Origin: Thalassia testudinum
Lineage: Eukaryota > Streptophyta > Magnoliopsida > Alismatales > Hydrocharitaceae
Reading direction: 5' to 3'
DNA: 64,000 nt
Assembly (NCBI GenBank): GCA_037157565.1
Contig: JAZHRO010000012.1
Coordinates: 6,784,501 to 6,848,500, forward strand
Shown: positions 55,197 through 64,000 of the stretch, one piece after another
Position numbering within the stretch: position 1 is the stretch's first letter
Layout of the letters: every line of letters starts with the position of its first letter
Notes under the pieces: model-generated
Told to the model about the DNA's origin: nothing
Database searches by the model: none
The model's input: the letters and a program-made list of their open reading frames with translations, nothing else
Translations under genes and position numbers: made by a program

Positions 55197-56498
55197 GAGA
55201 TCAATTTGGCCAAAATCCAATCTACGCCTCCTAGAATACTCTAATGGTCATTCCAATCAGGGATTCAATGACCTTCCCAGCATAAATTAGGAAAAGGTCG
55301 GAAGGACTGGGGATAAGAACCCTGCAGCACAACAAAATAATCTTGTCCTTAAGTGGGGTAGCCTAAGGATCTACAGACTCCCAGAACTCGTCTTAAGATT
55401 ATCAACGATTTACTCTTCTTTTGTCTGGTCAATCCAACCAGTTAGAAGAAGGGACTGGGGAGAAGATTTTTCCTTTCTACTTGCGCCTTCGGTTCTTAGT
55501 GTACCCCACAGCCGCGGACGTTTGACGCCACTCCCCTAGCTAGATATTAGATTAATCAGTACAAGCAGGTTAATCGTAAACAATCTCATACTAGGCTCCA
55601 AAGAGCGAATCAGTTCTTAAGGCTAACGTCTACTCGATTTTATTGAGGCCTGGGATTGTAGAGCTTATGAAATGTGGTGGGCCTTTAAAATGAGTTGTGC
55701 CCTTAGTGATCAATTGAGTATGTGTAAGTGCGTGCACAACCAGGGTTTTCAAGCAAGATTATTTGTGATGAGTAAATTTTAATGTTCAAATCTTGCTTAA
55801 GTAGCTTTTAGGGTTTAGAATTAGGTTGATTTCAATTAAGTTTGAGGCAAACCAGGTTTTCAAGCACGGGTGACGATTGCTTTCCTTTAAAAATCAGAAA
55901 TAAAGTGGAGTGCCTAGTATGAACCTAGATTGAAAACCCTAAGAGGAAGCTACTTGGTGAGTTGATTTGATGTTAAGTGGTGCTGTCCAAACAACTTAAA
56001 CAATTGGCCACAATTGCACCACTAAGTTAGGCATACAAAAATGATTAATCTAAAATGATTTCTACTCTTTTATGTGTTGATTTGTGTGTACCGGTTCCAC
56101 AGATCAGAATCCGGTTGAGTAGAAGAAAATCAATTAGGTTAAGTGCCTTGAATGTGCGTGTCTGTTGTGTCTATGTTGAATTACCCCACAAAAATATCTT
56201 TTTGTTTTTTTTATATGCAAGGGTGAAATGGATGTGGGTGGAAATTCAAACAACCAAACTAATCCTAGGATTTATGCAAACACTTAGGTTAATTGGAATT
56301 TGAATTTAATATGATGAAATGAAATCTATGGAGGGGGAAAGAATGGTGAGCACTTACAGTCGTCTTCTACTGCACTTTACTCAAATCTATCGCTTGACGA
56401 TTCCCTGATAGAGGTATCTGCAAAACAATAGACACGAGATAAAACAAGTTAGAAGACAGTAAAGTGCGTGAAATGCGAAAAGATCGGAAAATCGTTGC
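55197..56498 (-). other. A1 5' leader
   Basis: About 1.3 kb between primer site and gag start. No coding domain was recognised. Long leaders are usual in Athila elements. Frames here (for example 56055-56303 on the plus strand) look like chance. Confidence 0.55.
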
Positions 56499-56516
56499 CT
56501 CCCTGCAACGGCGCCA
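56499..56516 (-). other. A1 primer binding site, tRNA-Asp type
   Basis: The minus strand reads TGGCGCCGTTGCAGGGAG, three bases after the LTR end. Plant tRNA-Asp ends in the complement of TGGCGCCGTTGCCGGGGA, so the first 12 bases match exactly. This is the usual Athila/Tat primer. Confidence 0.85.
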
Positions 56517-57130
56517 AAATGTTAAACGCCGGACAACTACACTATCGGAGTTGGTTTTTAAAACTTGTCGTAGTTCAAGTAGCGAAGAAATCCGTTCAAC
56601 AAATAAAATTTATACCGAAAATTCTGTAAAGAAATCCTGGGTCGAATTCAGGGAGGCTATGTTGAACAAAATTCGCAATTATATTTTTTTGTGTTTTTGT
56701 TTAAAGGGCGGAATAATCACAATGAAATGGAATCAATATAAACAGTAAGAGAAAGAGAGGGAAAACATTTACTTGATATTACAAAATGTTTTTACAACTA
56801 AGAAAGTGAAGATTCACTAGAAGGCGAGAAATTATTACAACTAGAAAGCAGGAAAAAGAATGGGAGAGAGAAGTTATCCTCCTCGACGATCGCTTACAGG
56901 ACGAGCTGGATGAGACAACGCCTGGAAGACGAGGAACGAAGCGGGAAGGAGGTCGAAGCAGGAGGAACGGGAACGAGGTAGCACATCATCGTCGTCGTGG
57001 GATTCGCTTCCGGAACGGGGGCGAAAACTTGATTTTAGCTCTTGAGGAGCATGCCGAGTGTGGAACAAGCTTCTCTTGAGCTTTAGAGAGGGAGAGAAGA
57101 GAAGGGATGATAAATCCGTATGGAAGGGGT

Positions 57131-57142
57131 CTCATTTTATAG
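57131..57142 (-). promoter_or_regulatory. TATA box of the A1 5' LTR
   Basis: CTATAAAATGAG on the minus strand would be the promoter of the A1 transcript, which runs leftward. Confidence 0.5.
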
Positions 57143-57494
57143 TTGCAACGAGTAGGGGCATTTTGGATATTACAACTTGAAAAACATTAATTCAGGACCT
57201 TTTGTGACGAATTTATCCATCACTAAAGGCTTGAACGTGACCGATGTGCACGCTGCTTGTGTGCCCCCTCTCCTCCGTGCCCTTCAACGCATGCGCACGT
57301 TCGCGTGCTCTCAACTGTCCGATCAAGAGATCGGATGGCTTAATTTGCCTATGCCCACGTCGCGCGCCTGTGTGCGATCACGCGTAAGCGCCACGCGTTT
57401 GAACCCACGTGGGCGCTATCGCTCAATCTCCACCGCTGGATCTGCATGGTGTGGCTCTAATCGCGTGCCCGCTCCACGCTCGCGCCTTGATTTA

Positions 57495-57566
57495 AGGCAC
57501 CGCGGGGATCGATCCCGTGACCTCTTCCTCGCCCATGGGTGCGCAACCGCTGCGCTAAGCCGGTGG
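57495..57566 (-). other. tRNA-like segment with Pol III A and B boxes in the A1 5' LTR
   Basis: The A box is TAGCGCAGCGG (57557-57547) and the B-box-like GGGATCGATCC lies at 57516-57505. The D arm (GCGC, 7-base loop, GCGC) is perfect and the T arm has four of five pairs. The anticodon-like arm is weaker than in the 3' LTR. Confidence 0.6.
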
Positions 57567-58246
57567 ATGGTCGCAGTTTTGTTATAGGTTCAAGCACACT
57601 CGGCCGTTGGATGAAGATCCAACGACTGAGTGCTTGAGCGTTGAATCTTCATTAGCGTGCGGGTCCTTCTTAATGCAATCTCGGCCGTTGGATTTGAGAT
57701 CCAATGGTTGAGATTAATCACGCGATTGAAGAAGGCGTCGTGCAACACTCCTTTGGTTGGTTGGGCAGCTTGGATGGCGCCACATGACGTTATCTTGGCC
57801 GTCCATCTTCTATGTGTTGTAGATGGTGCCACAGATGTCGGATTGGATCGATTTTCGCGTCGTTAGGCTGTAATTGTCGATCCGAACCCATCCGTGCGGT
57901 TGGATTTGTTGTCTGAGGTGCGGATTAATAACATCTTAACCCTTGCTCTTTAGGGTTCCTCTGTCTCTATCTGGTGCTACGGATGTCTGATCAGGGCGAT
58001 CTTGGAAGCGTTGAACTCCAATCGTCGCTCTGATTAGATCCGTATGGTTGGATCTTCGATCTGAGGTCCCGATAAAAAGTCGACCTGTCCCTGACCATAA
58101 AAAGGAGAAATTACTATACAATTTATATAACTTGATCTAAGTGCATGACTATGCATGTTACACACTATTTACAATCTATGATACTAATGTGACATTAAGA
58201 ACATGTATTAATAGATATTTTAGGTTAATCAGATATATGCACATCA

Positions 58247-59300
58247 ACGAGGTCATCATACTAAATGATCTGGCTAATATCTAGAAGATGCTTGAGAAGA
58301 AATATAAGCCCAAATCTTTGACAAGCAAGTCATTAGTGATGAAGACGTATGGTTTTAGGATGATTGGGGGAACCATATTGGAGGCACATTTGGGCAAATT
58401 CAATAAAATCATAACAAATGTAATTACACTTATGGAGAAGAATGAGGAGGTGACATCTCTTAAGGAGGACAAAACGTTGATTTTGTTAAGTTCACCTCCA
58501 TCTTTCTTTGATCACACAGTAATCATGCTGTTTTATGGAAGTAGATAAACATTATAGATAAGACTATTTCCTCACCGTTGATTAGTTGTAATGGAAGAAT
58601 GCTGGGTAAGAAACATTCGAGGATGGTTGATCACTAATTGCTTAGAGTAACCATAAGAGATTGAAGGGAAGGGTAGGACAAACAAAGAAAGATGATCCTA
58701 GTCTTGCATGAGTGTATGATTTTACTATGACAAGGAAACTCCCATGATAGCCAATTGTGTAAGGTGTAAGGAAGATAAGAAGCTAAAAAAGGAGATGAAG
58801 AAAGCTTAAGGAAGAAGTCTAAGAAATTTGATGTTGACATAAACTCAAATGACTCTGTGTTCGCCGTCTTATTAAAAGGTGACATACCAACCTGCCTAAC
58901 AATAAAAGATGGCTAGATTGGTACATATCAACCATGCGATGAAGGAAGCATGGTTAGATCAGTAGGTGGAGAGGTTCACAATGTCATAGGAGTAGGATCA
59001 ATATGATTATGCATGGTTGATAGGATGGTTCGAACATTTATAGGTTGTACATGTGCCTATTGCCAAGAAGAGTCTAATTTCACTAAGAACTCTAGAATCT
59101 GAGGGGTATCAATCTCTTGAATGAGGAGTTCTCGGGATAAGAAGAGGAGCATGCATGCTAATGCATGGAAGGACGTCAAACATGTTGTAGAAGCTTGGGG
59201 GGAGAGTCATGACAGATGATGGAGCTTTGGTTATTCTACAAGAAAGCAATGTATGGAGTAGCATGTTTTCCATATCTCTATTATAGGAATGTACAGGTAG
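58247..59300 (+). pseudogene. C0 gag (main part), zinc knuckle and protease remnant
   Basis: From 58288 the frame reads MLEKKYKPKSLTSKSLVMKT, then LGKFNKIITNVITLMEK and LKEDKTLILLSSPPSFFDHT, a clear copia gag (LE..Y..KSL..K...K, F..II, ED.A..LL.SLP.S...). Near 58735 FYYDKETPMIANCVRCKED is the decayed zinc knuckle with its first cysteine lost. About 58930 on, a TYQPCDEGSM segment and a HVPIAKKSLISLRTLESEGY segment match the region after the protease active site. GALVILQE follows near 59225. Stops are frequent. After 59300 the rest of pol is absent. Confidence 0.7.
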
Positions 59301-59420
59301 AAACAAGTGAACTTTAGTTTGCATGAGGATAGTAGTACATTCTTCGGTTATGAGATAGATGGTACCACATTAGCTAGTAGACGATACCACATGTAGCACC
59401 TAGAGGTAGGTGTGACATTA

Positions 59421-59430
59421 CGGGAGAGAA
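59421..59430 (+). other. C0 polypurine tract
   Basis: CGGGAGAGAA lies two bases before the TG of the 3' LTR, in the usual place and orientation. Confidence 0.55.
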
Positions 59431-59432
59431 CT

Positions 59433-59850
59433 TGTTGATGAAGATGGTCTAATGCGAACTTAAGAAGACTTATGTGGTGGAATTCAAGTCAAGAATTATT
59501 AAGAATAGACAAACCTAATTTGTATTAAACTTGAATAGAAAGTCTAGAATCCAAAAAGGACCAGGAGTTTAGAATCCTATTAGGAGGACATTGAGTAAGA
59601 TTTTGGATCTCATATTGCATCACACCAATTGGAAAGAAAAGAAAGGAAGGGAGCAAGAGTTGAGACGGATGTACTCTATTTTTCTTTATAATGAAAGTTA
59701 TCTTCTTTATTGGTCTCAAGATGTAACCAACCATTATCAAATTATGTGTTTGTATTCCTATGTTTGTCATGCATGTTCAATTTGTTCTTCCTTATGCTCA
59801 ATAAATCTTATTCTAGCATATGAGAATTCAAGTCAATAGTGGTGTGGATC
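59433..59850 (+). repeat. C0 3' LTR
   Basis: It begins TGTTGATGAAG after the purine tract. It holds an ATAATGAAAGTTATCTTCTT stretch and a TGTTTGTATTCCTATG stretch near its 3' part, as in many copia LTRs. It aligns in order with the three 5' LTR pieces. The exact 3' end (about 59840-59860) is not certain. Confidence 0.65.
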
Positions 59851-59859
59851 TAAGAGTTA

Positions 59860-60131
59860 ATTGGCCGAAAACTACTTCTAAATACACATCATGTCGAAAA
59901 CAACAAATCTAATTAATCCAAATGTTAGATGGGATTTCGACTCACCAAAAAGGGTGGTCGATTGTTGTATTTATAGGTGAATGTGTAGGCATTTGGTTAC
60001 ATGTTTGTTCCGAGATTTAGGTTACAAGTTATCTCACAAATCTCGGATTAGTTACAACAATATAGAGATAATATTGACAATATTTGACTACGTTTTCTAT
60101 TCAACCGACTTCTTCCGGATTTTATCTAACA
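59860..60131 (-). repeat. C5 3' LTR
   Basis: On the minus strand it starts TGTTAGATAAAATCC directly after the purine tract AAGGGAAGT (complement of 60132-60140). A TATA box (CCTATAAATACAA, complement of 59965-59977) lies in it. The outer end is set roughly, because the partner LTR is outside the window. Confidence 0.7.
59965..59977 (-). promoter_or_regulatory. TATA box of the C5 LTR
   Basis: CCTATAAATACAA on the minus strand is about 155 bases from the LTR start, a usual distance for copia LTRs. Confidence 0.55.
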
Positions 60132-60149
60132 ACTTCCCTTAATTGCTAG

Positions 60150-61640
60150 GGCTATGTGATGCCTGATTGTAGAAGATCAATCTTGTGTCTTGTTGAATGA
60201 AATGCAGTCTGTGGAAGAGCTTTTGTCATAATGTTTGCAAGCTGATCTGTAGAAGAGATAAATTTTACTTGTAATTGGCCATTTGCTACTTGTTTGCGTA
60301 CAAAGTGATAGTCAACTTTGATGTGTTTTATTTAGGCATTGAAGACTGGATTTGCAGATAGGTAAGTTACACCAATGTTATCACACTAGAGAATAGGTGC
60401 TGAGGAAGTGGAAATATGGAGTTCATTCAATAAGGAATGCAACCATATTAATTCAGTTGTAGCATTTTCAAGTGTCTTGTATTCAGATTTAGTCAAAGAG
60501 TAGGAGATTGTTCATTGCTTCTTTGAAGACCAAGCAATTAGATTGGGACCCATAAATGTAAGCCTCTTGAAGAGCGACAGTCATCAGTGCAGCCTGGCCA
60601 GTTAGCATCGGAATAACCTTGGAGAATAGAAGAACAGGGTTGTATATAAAGGCCATGAGTTAGAGATCCTTTTAGATATCTTAGTATTCTTTTGACATGC
60701 TCTGAGTGCTCCTTTGTGGGATTATTCATAAATGGAGAAGCTTTGTTTACAGAAAAGGCTATGTCTGGCCAAGTGAGTAATATGTATTGTAGTGCACCAG
60801 TCACCTATCGATAAAGAGCAAGATCCTTGAATGATTATCTAGTGACTGCTAATTTGGAGGAAGTTGCCATTGGAGTCTGTATTGGTTTACAATCAACCAT
60901 ATTTGTCTTGCGTAGAAGATCAAGTATGTATTTCTTCTGACAAAGTAGGATGCCATTGTTCTTTTTAAAGAACCTCTATACCAAGAAAGTAATGGAGCGA
61001 GTCCAAGTCTCAAATATGAAATTCAGCAATAGGCTAGGATATCTTGGAGGAAGAGTTTCCGGTGATCAATATGTCATCAACATAGACAGACATATAGGGT
61101 TTGATTGTGAGAAGACCAGCATAATGATGTGTTTTTGAGGGATGAAATCTCAATTTGGCAAGATAAGAGCTGAGACGACTGAACCAAGCACGAGGAGCCT
61201 ATTTAAGTTCATATAAGGAGTGCTATAATTTGCAAACATGATTTGGCTTGTCATTGTTAGAAAAACAAGGTGGTTGAGTCTTATAGACAATTTCATGAAG
61301 ATATCCATGTAAGGACTTACTAACATCAATTTAACGAATATCCCAATCGATTGAAACCGCAATAGATAAAATTGCTCAAATGGTGACTAGTATGATGACT
61401 GGACTGAATGTGTCGTTATAGTCAATACCTTCACGTTGATTGTATCCTTTTGCAACCAAGCGAGCTTTGTATCTTTCAATCAAGTGAGCTTTGTATCTTT
61501 CAATTTGCCCATTTGATTTTAATTTGAGATGAAAAACCCACTTACATCCAATAATATTCATGTCTAGTGTCTTTGGTACTAATGTCCATGTGTAATTAAA
61601 TGCATTGTATTCTTTTGTCATTGTAGCTTGCCGGTTTAGA
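60150..61640 (-). pseudogene. C5 reverse transcriptase and RNase H
   Basis: On the minus strand RT starts near 61620 with [15 protein letters not shown] and [20 protein letters not shown], then [21 protein letters not shown] 24-base in-frame duplication repeats IERYKA. The middle part has many stops; the catalytic region near 61090 still reads YVDDILITG in one frame. VGALQYILLTWPDIAFSVNK and ILRYLKGSLTHGLYIQ follow (60804 down). RNase H ends with SEYKTLENATTELIWLHSLL (about 60490) and a LANIMTKAL-type box near 60235. The copy is dead through frameshifts rather than loss of domains. Confidence 0.8.
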
Positions 61641-62806
61641 TCTTTGTATGCTTTTGTATAGGAGGTAGGTTCAACTTCACTTCATTTGGAACTGATAGCA
61701 TTAGAGCTTGAAGATGAGAATGAGACGTATGTTGCTTCAAGCCAGTTGGTGTGCGATAATCCACCTGTGGTCGAGGATGAAGTTCTCGTTGGGCAGGTGT
61801 AGATGGCGGCGGTGTAGGTGTTTCAATAACTTCACCTTGAAGTTATTGGTGGTGGTGATGGTAGACGGAATGGAGGACAACATAATAGACAACCAAGGAT
61901 TTGAGTGTTGGACGGGAGGTGGGGGTTCAAGAATAGATTCATTCTTACGAGGAAAAAGGGATTCATTGAATTGAACATGACATGTATATACCTTTTTAGT
62001 GGTAATGTTATAGTGAAGATATCCATGAGAATTGGATGCATGGCCAAGAAAGACGCATTGTGTCGTGTGATAATAGAATTTATGATGTTGATATGGTAGT
62101 AGAAGTGGGTAAACAACACATCCAAAGGTTTGTAGGAAATGCTAGTCTGGATGTTTCTTGTATAAACAAAAATATGGTGTTTGGTTATTTAAGGAAGTTG
62201 TAGGCAATTTATTTATGAGGTGGACTGCAGTGGAGAAGGCAAAGTGCCAAAAGGTGTGCAGCAGTGAAGCGTGGGCTAACAATGAGTCTAGTGTCAACAA
62301 TATGATGAATTTTCCTTTCAACAACATTGATTTGTTCATTAGTATGAGGGCAGGAGATACAATGAATAATTCCCTATTTTTGAAAGATTGCTCTAAGTGC
62401 TTGGTATTCCCCACCATCGCCAGATTGAAGGGCTTTTATTTTTGTATCAAATTGACATTCCACCATATTAGAAAAAGAAATGAAGACAGAAGCAACTTCA
62501 CTTTTATTCTTTAAAGGATAAATCTAATTATACTTGGAAACAATCATCAATGAATAAGACAAAATATTGAAGCTCAAATGAAGAAGTGCATGGAGCAGGT
62601 CCCTAAACATCTGAAAAAACAAGTTCAAAAGGAATAGTGCTTCGAGTACATGTAGGAGATAAATGTAATTTTGATAGTTTGCCAAACATGCATGATGAGC
62701 AATTATTGGAGGAAGACGAAATGAAACGAAAACCTAAGGACTTCAAGATGGAGTCCACTGTCTTGGGTTGAGTTGCCCAAGTTGATTATGCTAGAGGCGC
62801 CAGGAG
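61641..62806 (-). pseudogene. C5 integrase and linker (strongly decayed)
   Basis: The best part is 62417-62142 on the minus strand: SLLAHASLLHTFWHFAFSTA and HLINKLPTTSLNNQTPYF, the C-terminal integrase pattern (A..P..FW..A...A..LIN..PT..L....P). TFGCVVYPLL and CVFLGHASNSHGYLHYN follow near 62110-62030. The linker is at 61980-61700. The zinc region and catalytic core (62800-62430) are full of stops and cannot be traced residue by residue. Confidence 0.65.
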
Positions 62807-63235
62807 TCATGGTTCGTAACGAAGGCTGATGGTGGAATGGAGAGACGCTAGTGTATAAGGAAGACGGTAGATACCATTATCATTGACTCCGCGAAGAAGG
62901 GTCTTGAATGTTCGACGATCGTTTATCAAGAAGCAATTATCAGTAAATTCAATGGAGCAATTATTGTCTTTGCAGAAATGATAAATAGAAATTAAGGATT
63001 TGGATGCATTAGGAGAACAAAGGACATTTGTGAGGAAAAAGGATCGAGAAGGATATTGAAACACCTTTTTATCGATGTGAGTTATTTTCATACCTTACCC
63101 ATTACCAACACGAATCACATCTGACCTGTTATATGGCTCTGCTGTAGAAAGATTCTATAGACTATTTGTGACATGATGGGAAGCACCACTATCAGTGTAC
63201 CATTGTTCATGTGGAGGGATGAAAGGAGTGGACTC
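62807..63235 (-). pseudogene. C5 protease and pre-integrase region
   Basis: The minus strand reads EQWYTDSGASHHVTNSL near 63215, an intact DSG active site. After one stop it continues MKITHIDKKVFQYPSRSFFL, then VLCSPNASKSLISIYHFCKD and NDNGIYRLP (63091-62807), the normal copia block between protease and integrase. Confidence 0.8.
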
Positions 63236-64000
63236 AATGAGGTGTGCTTGAGGAGTGGGTTGATCTCGTCCTTGTAGTTACTTGCGATAATAGCAGTGAT
63301 ATGGACTGTGTCCAAAATTTCCACAAATAGGACATGAAGAGCGACAACTATTGGTATTGTGACCACGACTACGACTGCGAAAGGCATGGTTTGGTTGTGG
63401 TGAAGTAGCTTGGGTAGTATGGGCAGTCGGTGAAGCTTCAGTAACAGGTGCAGTATTTTGCTGAAGGCGAATCTCATGGCCCATCAAAATGCTTTGAAGT
63501 TTGGAGAATGTAACTGGAGTGGGGCGAGATGCAAAAGTTGCTACTATATCGTTGTAATCATGTCCAAGATTTTGGAAGATGATGACATTTAATTCTGTAA
63601 TGTCAATGGTTTGTCTTACAGCTGCTAATTCATTAGAGAGATATTGCTTTACAAAGAAAAGTGGAAATATTGTCGTCTCCCTTCTTAAGAGCTTGAAGTT
63701 GCATTCGTAGTTGGAGAATACATGTGTAGGGTGATGCGCCATAGGCATTGTGAAGAGCATTCCGGACGTCAAGGCTAGTGTGAAGACCAATGACAGTGCG
63801 AAGAACATCCTATGATAGGGAGGCTACAAGCCAACTGAGGACCATTTGGTCATGAGCATGCTAGGCTTGCACTGCGAAGTCAGACAGTGTCGTGGTAGAC
63901 GTTCCAGAGGGAGAAACCGACGATGATGGAGAAGTGTTAGGTGTCGGACATTTGTCAGTTCCGTCAATTAGACTAAGAAGATTATGCGTTCAAAGGAGGG
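63236..64000 (-). pseudogene. C5 gag with intact zinc knuckle (start outside window)
   Basis: On the minus strand, from the right edge, the reading contains NLLSLIDGTDKCPTPNTSPS, LRTVIGLHTSLDVRNALHN and QLRMQLQALKKGDDNISTF in changing frames. The open part 63808-63278 has LSNELAAVRQTIDITELNVI and FQNLGHDYNDIVATFASRPT. The zinc knuckle CPICGNFGHSPYHC (C-x2-C-x4-H-x4-C) is complete near 63330. It would bind element RNA. The first residues and the start codon are probably just beyond base 64000. Confidence 0.85.

Larger units (their letters stand above)
45286..58246 (-). mobile_element. A1: Ty3-gypsy Athila-lineage retrotransposon with both LTRs, carrying solo LTR S7
   Basis: LTRs of 1.85 and 1.73 kb lie at 45286-47138 and 56520-58246. 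The minus strand has, in order, the tRNA-Asp-type primer site, leader, gag, protease, reverse transcriptase with RNase H, integrase, a 3' untranslated region (with S7) and a purine tract. The RT wording is that of the Athila lineage. The flanks AAAAG (45281-45285) and ACGAG (58247-58251) agree in only three of five bases. Both flanks read as copia gag (C0), so the insertion site itself seems right. An env-like frame was not seen. Confidence 0.85.
56520..58246 (-). repeat. A1 5' LTR
   Basis: It starts (plus) TGTTAAACGCCGG and ends GCACATCA. It is the partner of 45286-47138 without the 137-base duplication. It holds the GGTCGAATTCAGGGAGGC box (about 56641), a TATA box (57131-57142), the tRNA-like segment (57495-57566) and hairpins. 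Confidence 0.9.
28040..59850 (+). mobile_element. C0: Ty1-copia retrotransposon split by C2, S5 (with C3, C4) and A1
   Basis: The 5' LTR is recovered in three pieces: about 28040-28053, 33256-33398 and 44380 to about 44620. When the insertions between them are skipped, these pieces align in order with the 3' LTR at 59433-59850. The leader and gag start lie at 44620-45285. The rest of gag, a zinc knuckle and protease remnants lie at 58247-59300, and a purine tract at 59421-59430. Integrase, reverse transcriptase and RNase H are missing, so the element was deleted internally as well as interrupted. The left limit rests on the length match to the 3' LTR start and is the weakest point. Confidence 0.7.
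59860..64000 (-). mobile_element. C5: Ty1-copia retrotransposon, Ale/Retrofit type (partial)
   Basis: The minus strand has gag (from the right edge), zinc knuckle, protease, decayed integrase, reverse transcriptase, RNase H, purine tract and 3' LTR in the normal order. The gag with an ELAAVRQTIDITELN segment and CPICGNFGHSPYHC is of the Ale/Retrofit kind, unlike C1 to C4. The 5' LTR and primer site are beyond base 64000. Confidence 0.85.

Noticed and set aside
49881..58246. An env-like third gene in A1, as some Athila elements have
   Set aside because: Between the end of integrase and the 3' LTR there is no long frame with signal peptide or membrane spans; S7 and untranslated sequence fill the space.

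Overview
The window is plant nuclear DNA, probably from a flowering plant with a large, repeat-rich genome. The single cellular gene has a GC-rich first exon, which would suit a monocot, but the species cannot be named from this sequence. Nearly everything else is LTR retrotransposons inserted into one another. Names used below: T1 is a Ty3-gypsy Tat element; A1 is a Ty3-gypsy Athila element; C0 to C5 are Ty1-copia elements; S1 to S7 and S2n are solo LTRs; M1 and M2 are small DNA transposons.

Bases 1-17470 hold T1, on the minus strand, with its left end outside the window. Its gag, protease, reverse transcriptase and RNase H survive as pieces separated by four solo LTRs (S1 558-3100, S2 4664-9615, S3 10089-12709, S4 12959-15748). 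S2 itself contains another solo LTR (S2n 5417-7686). Each insertion has a 5-bp target-site duplication (TSD), and T1 coding similarity resumes on the far side of each.

Bases 18209-20583 hold the first two coding exons of a Nodulin-like/NFD4-like major facilitator membrane protein. The expected last exon was not found. M1, a hAT-type element (23222-23749), lies downstream.

Bases 23832-59850 are a second nest. C1 (23832-28021, minus) has an exact TSD. Just right of it starts C0, a plus-strand copia element whose two ends now lie about 32 kb apart. The C0 5' LTR is split by C2 (28054-33255, which carries solo LTR S6) and by solo LTR S5 (33399-44379, which carries C3 with M2 inside it, and C4). 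The C0 gag is split by A1 (45286-58246, minus), which holds solo LTR S7 (47684-49464) in its 3' untranslated region. C0 resumes at 58247 with gag, zinc knuckle and protease remnants, then a polypurine tract and a 3' LTR.

Bases 59850-64000 hold C5, a minus-strand copia element of Ale/Retrofit type with a clear gag, zinc knuckle, protease motif and 3' LTR; its 5' end is outside the window.

The best leads are these. A tRNA-like segment with Pol III A and B boxes is kept in all three A1-type LTRs. The C1, C2 and C4 family has very short LTRs and no recognisable gag. A minisatellite of about 30 bp sits in the leaders of C1 and C4. The nest preserves a readable insertion order. The MFS gene has lost, or greatly displaced, its last exon. 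All family names are my recognition of motifs; no database search was run.
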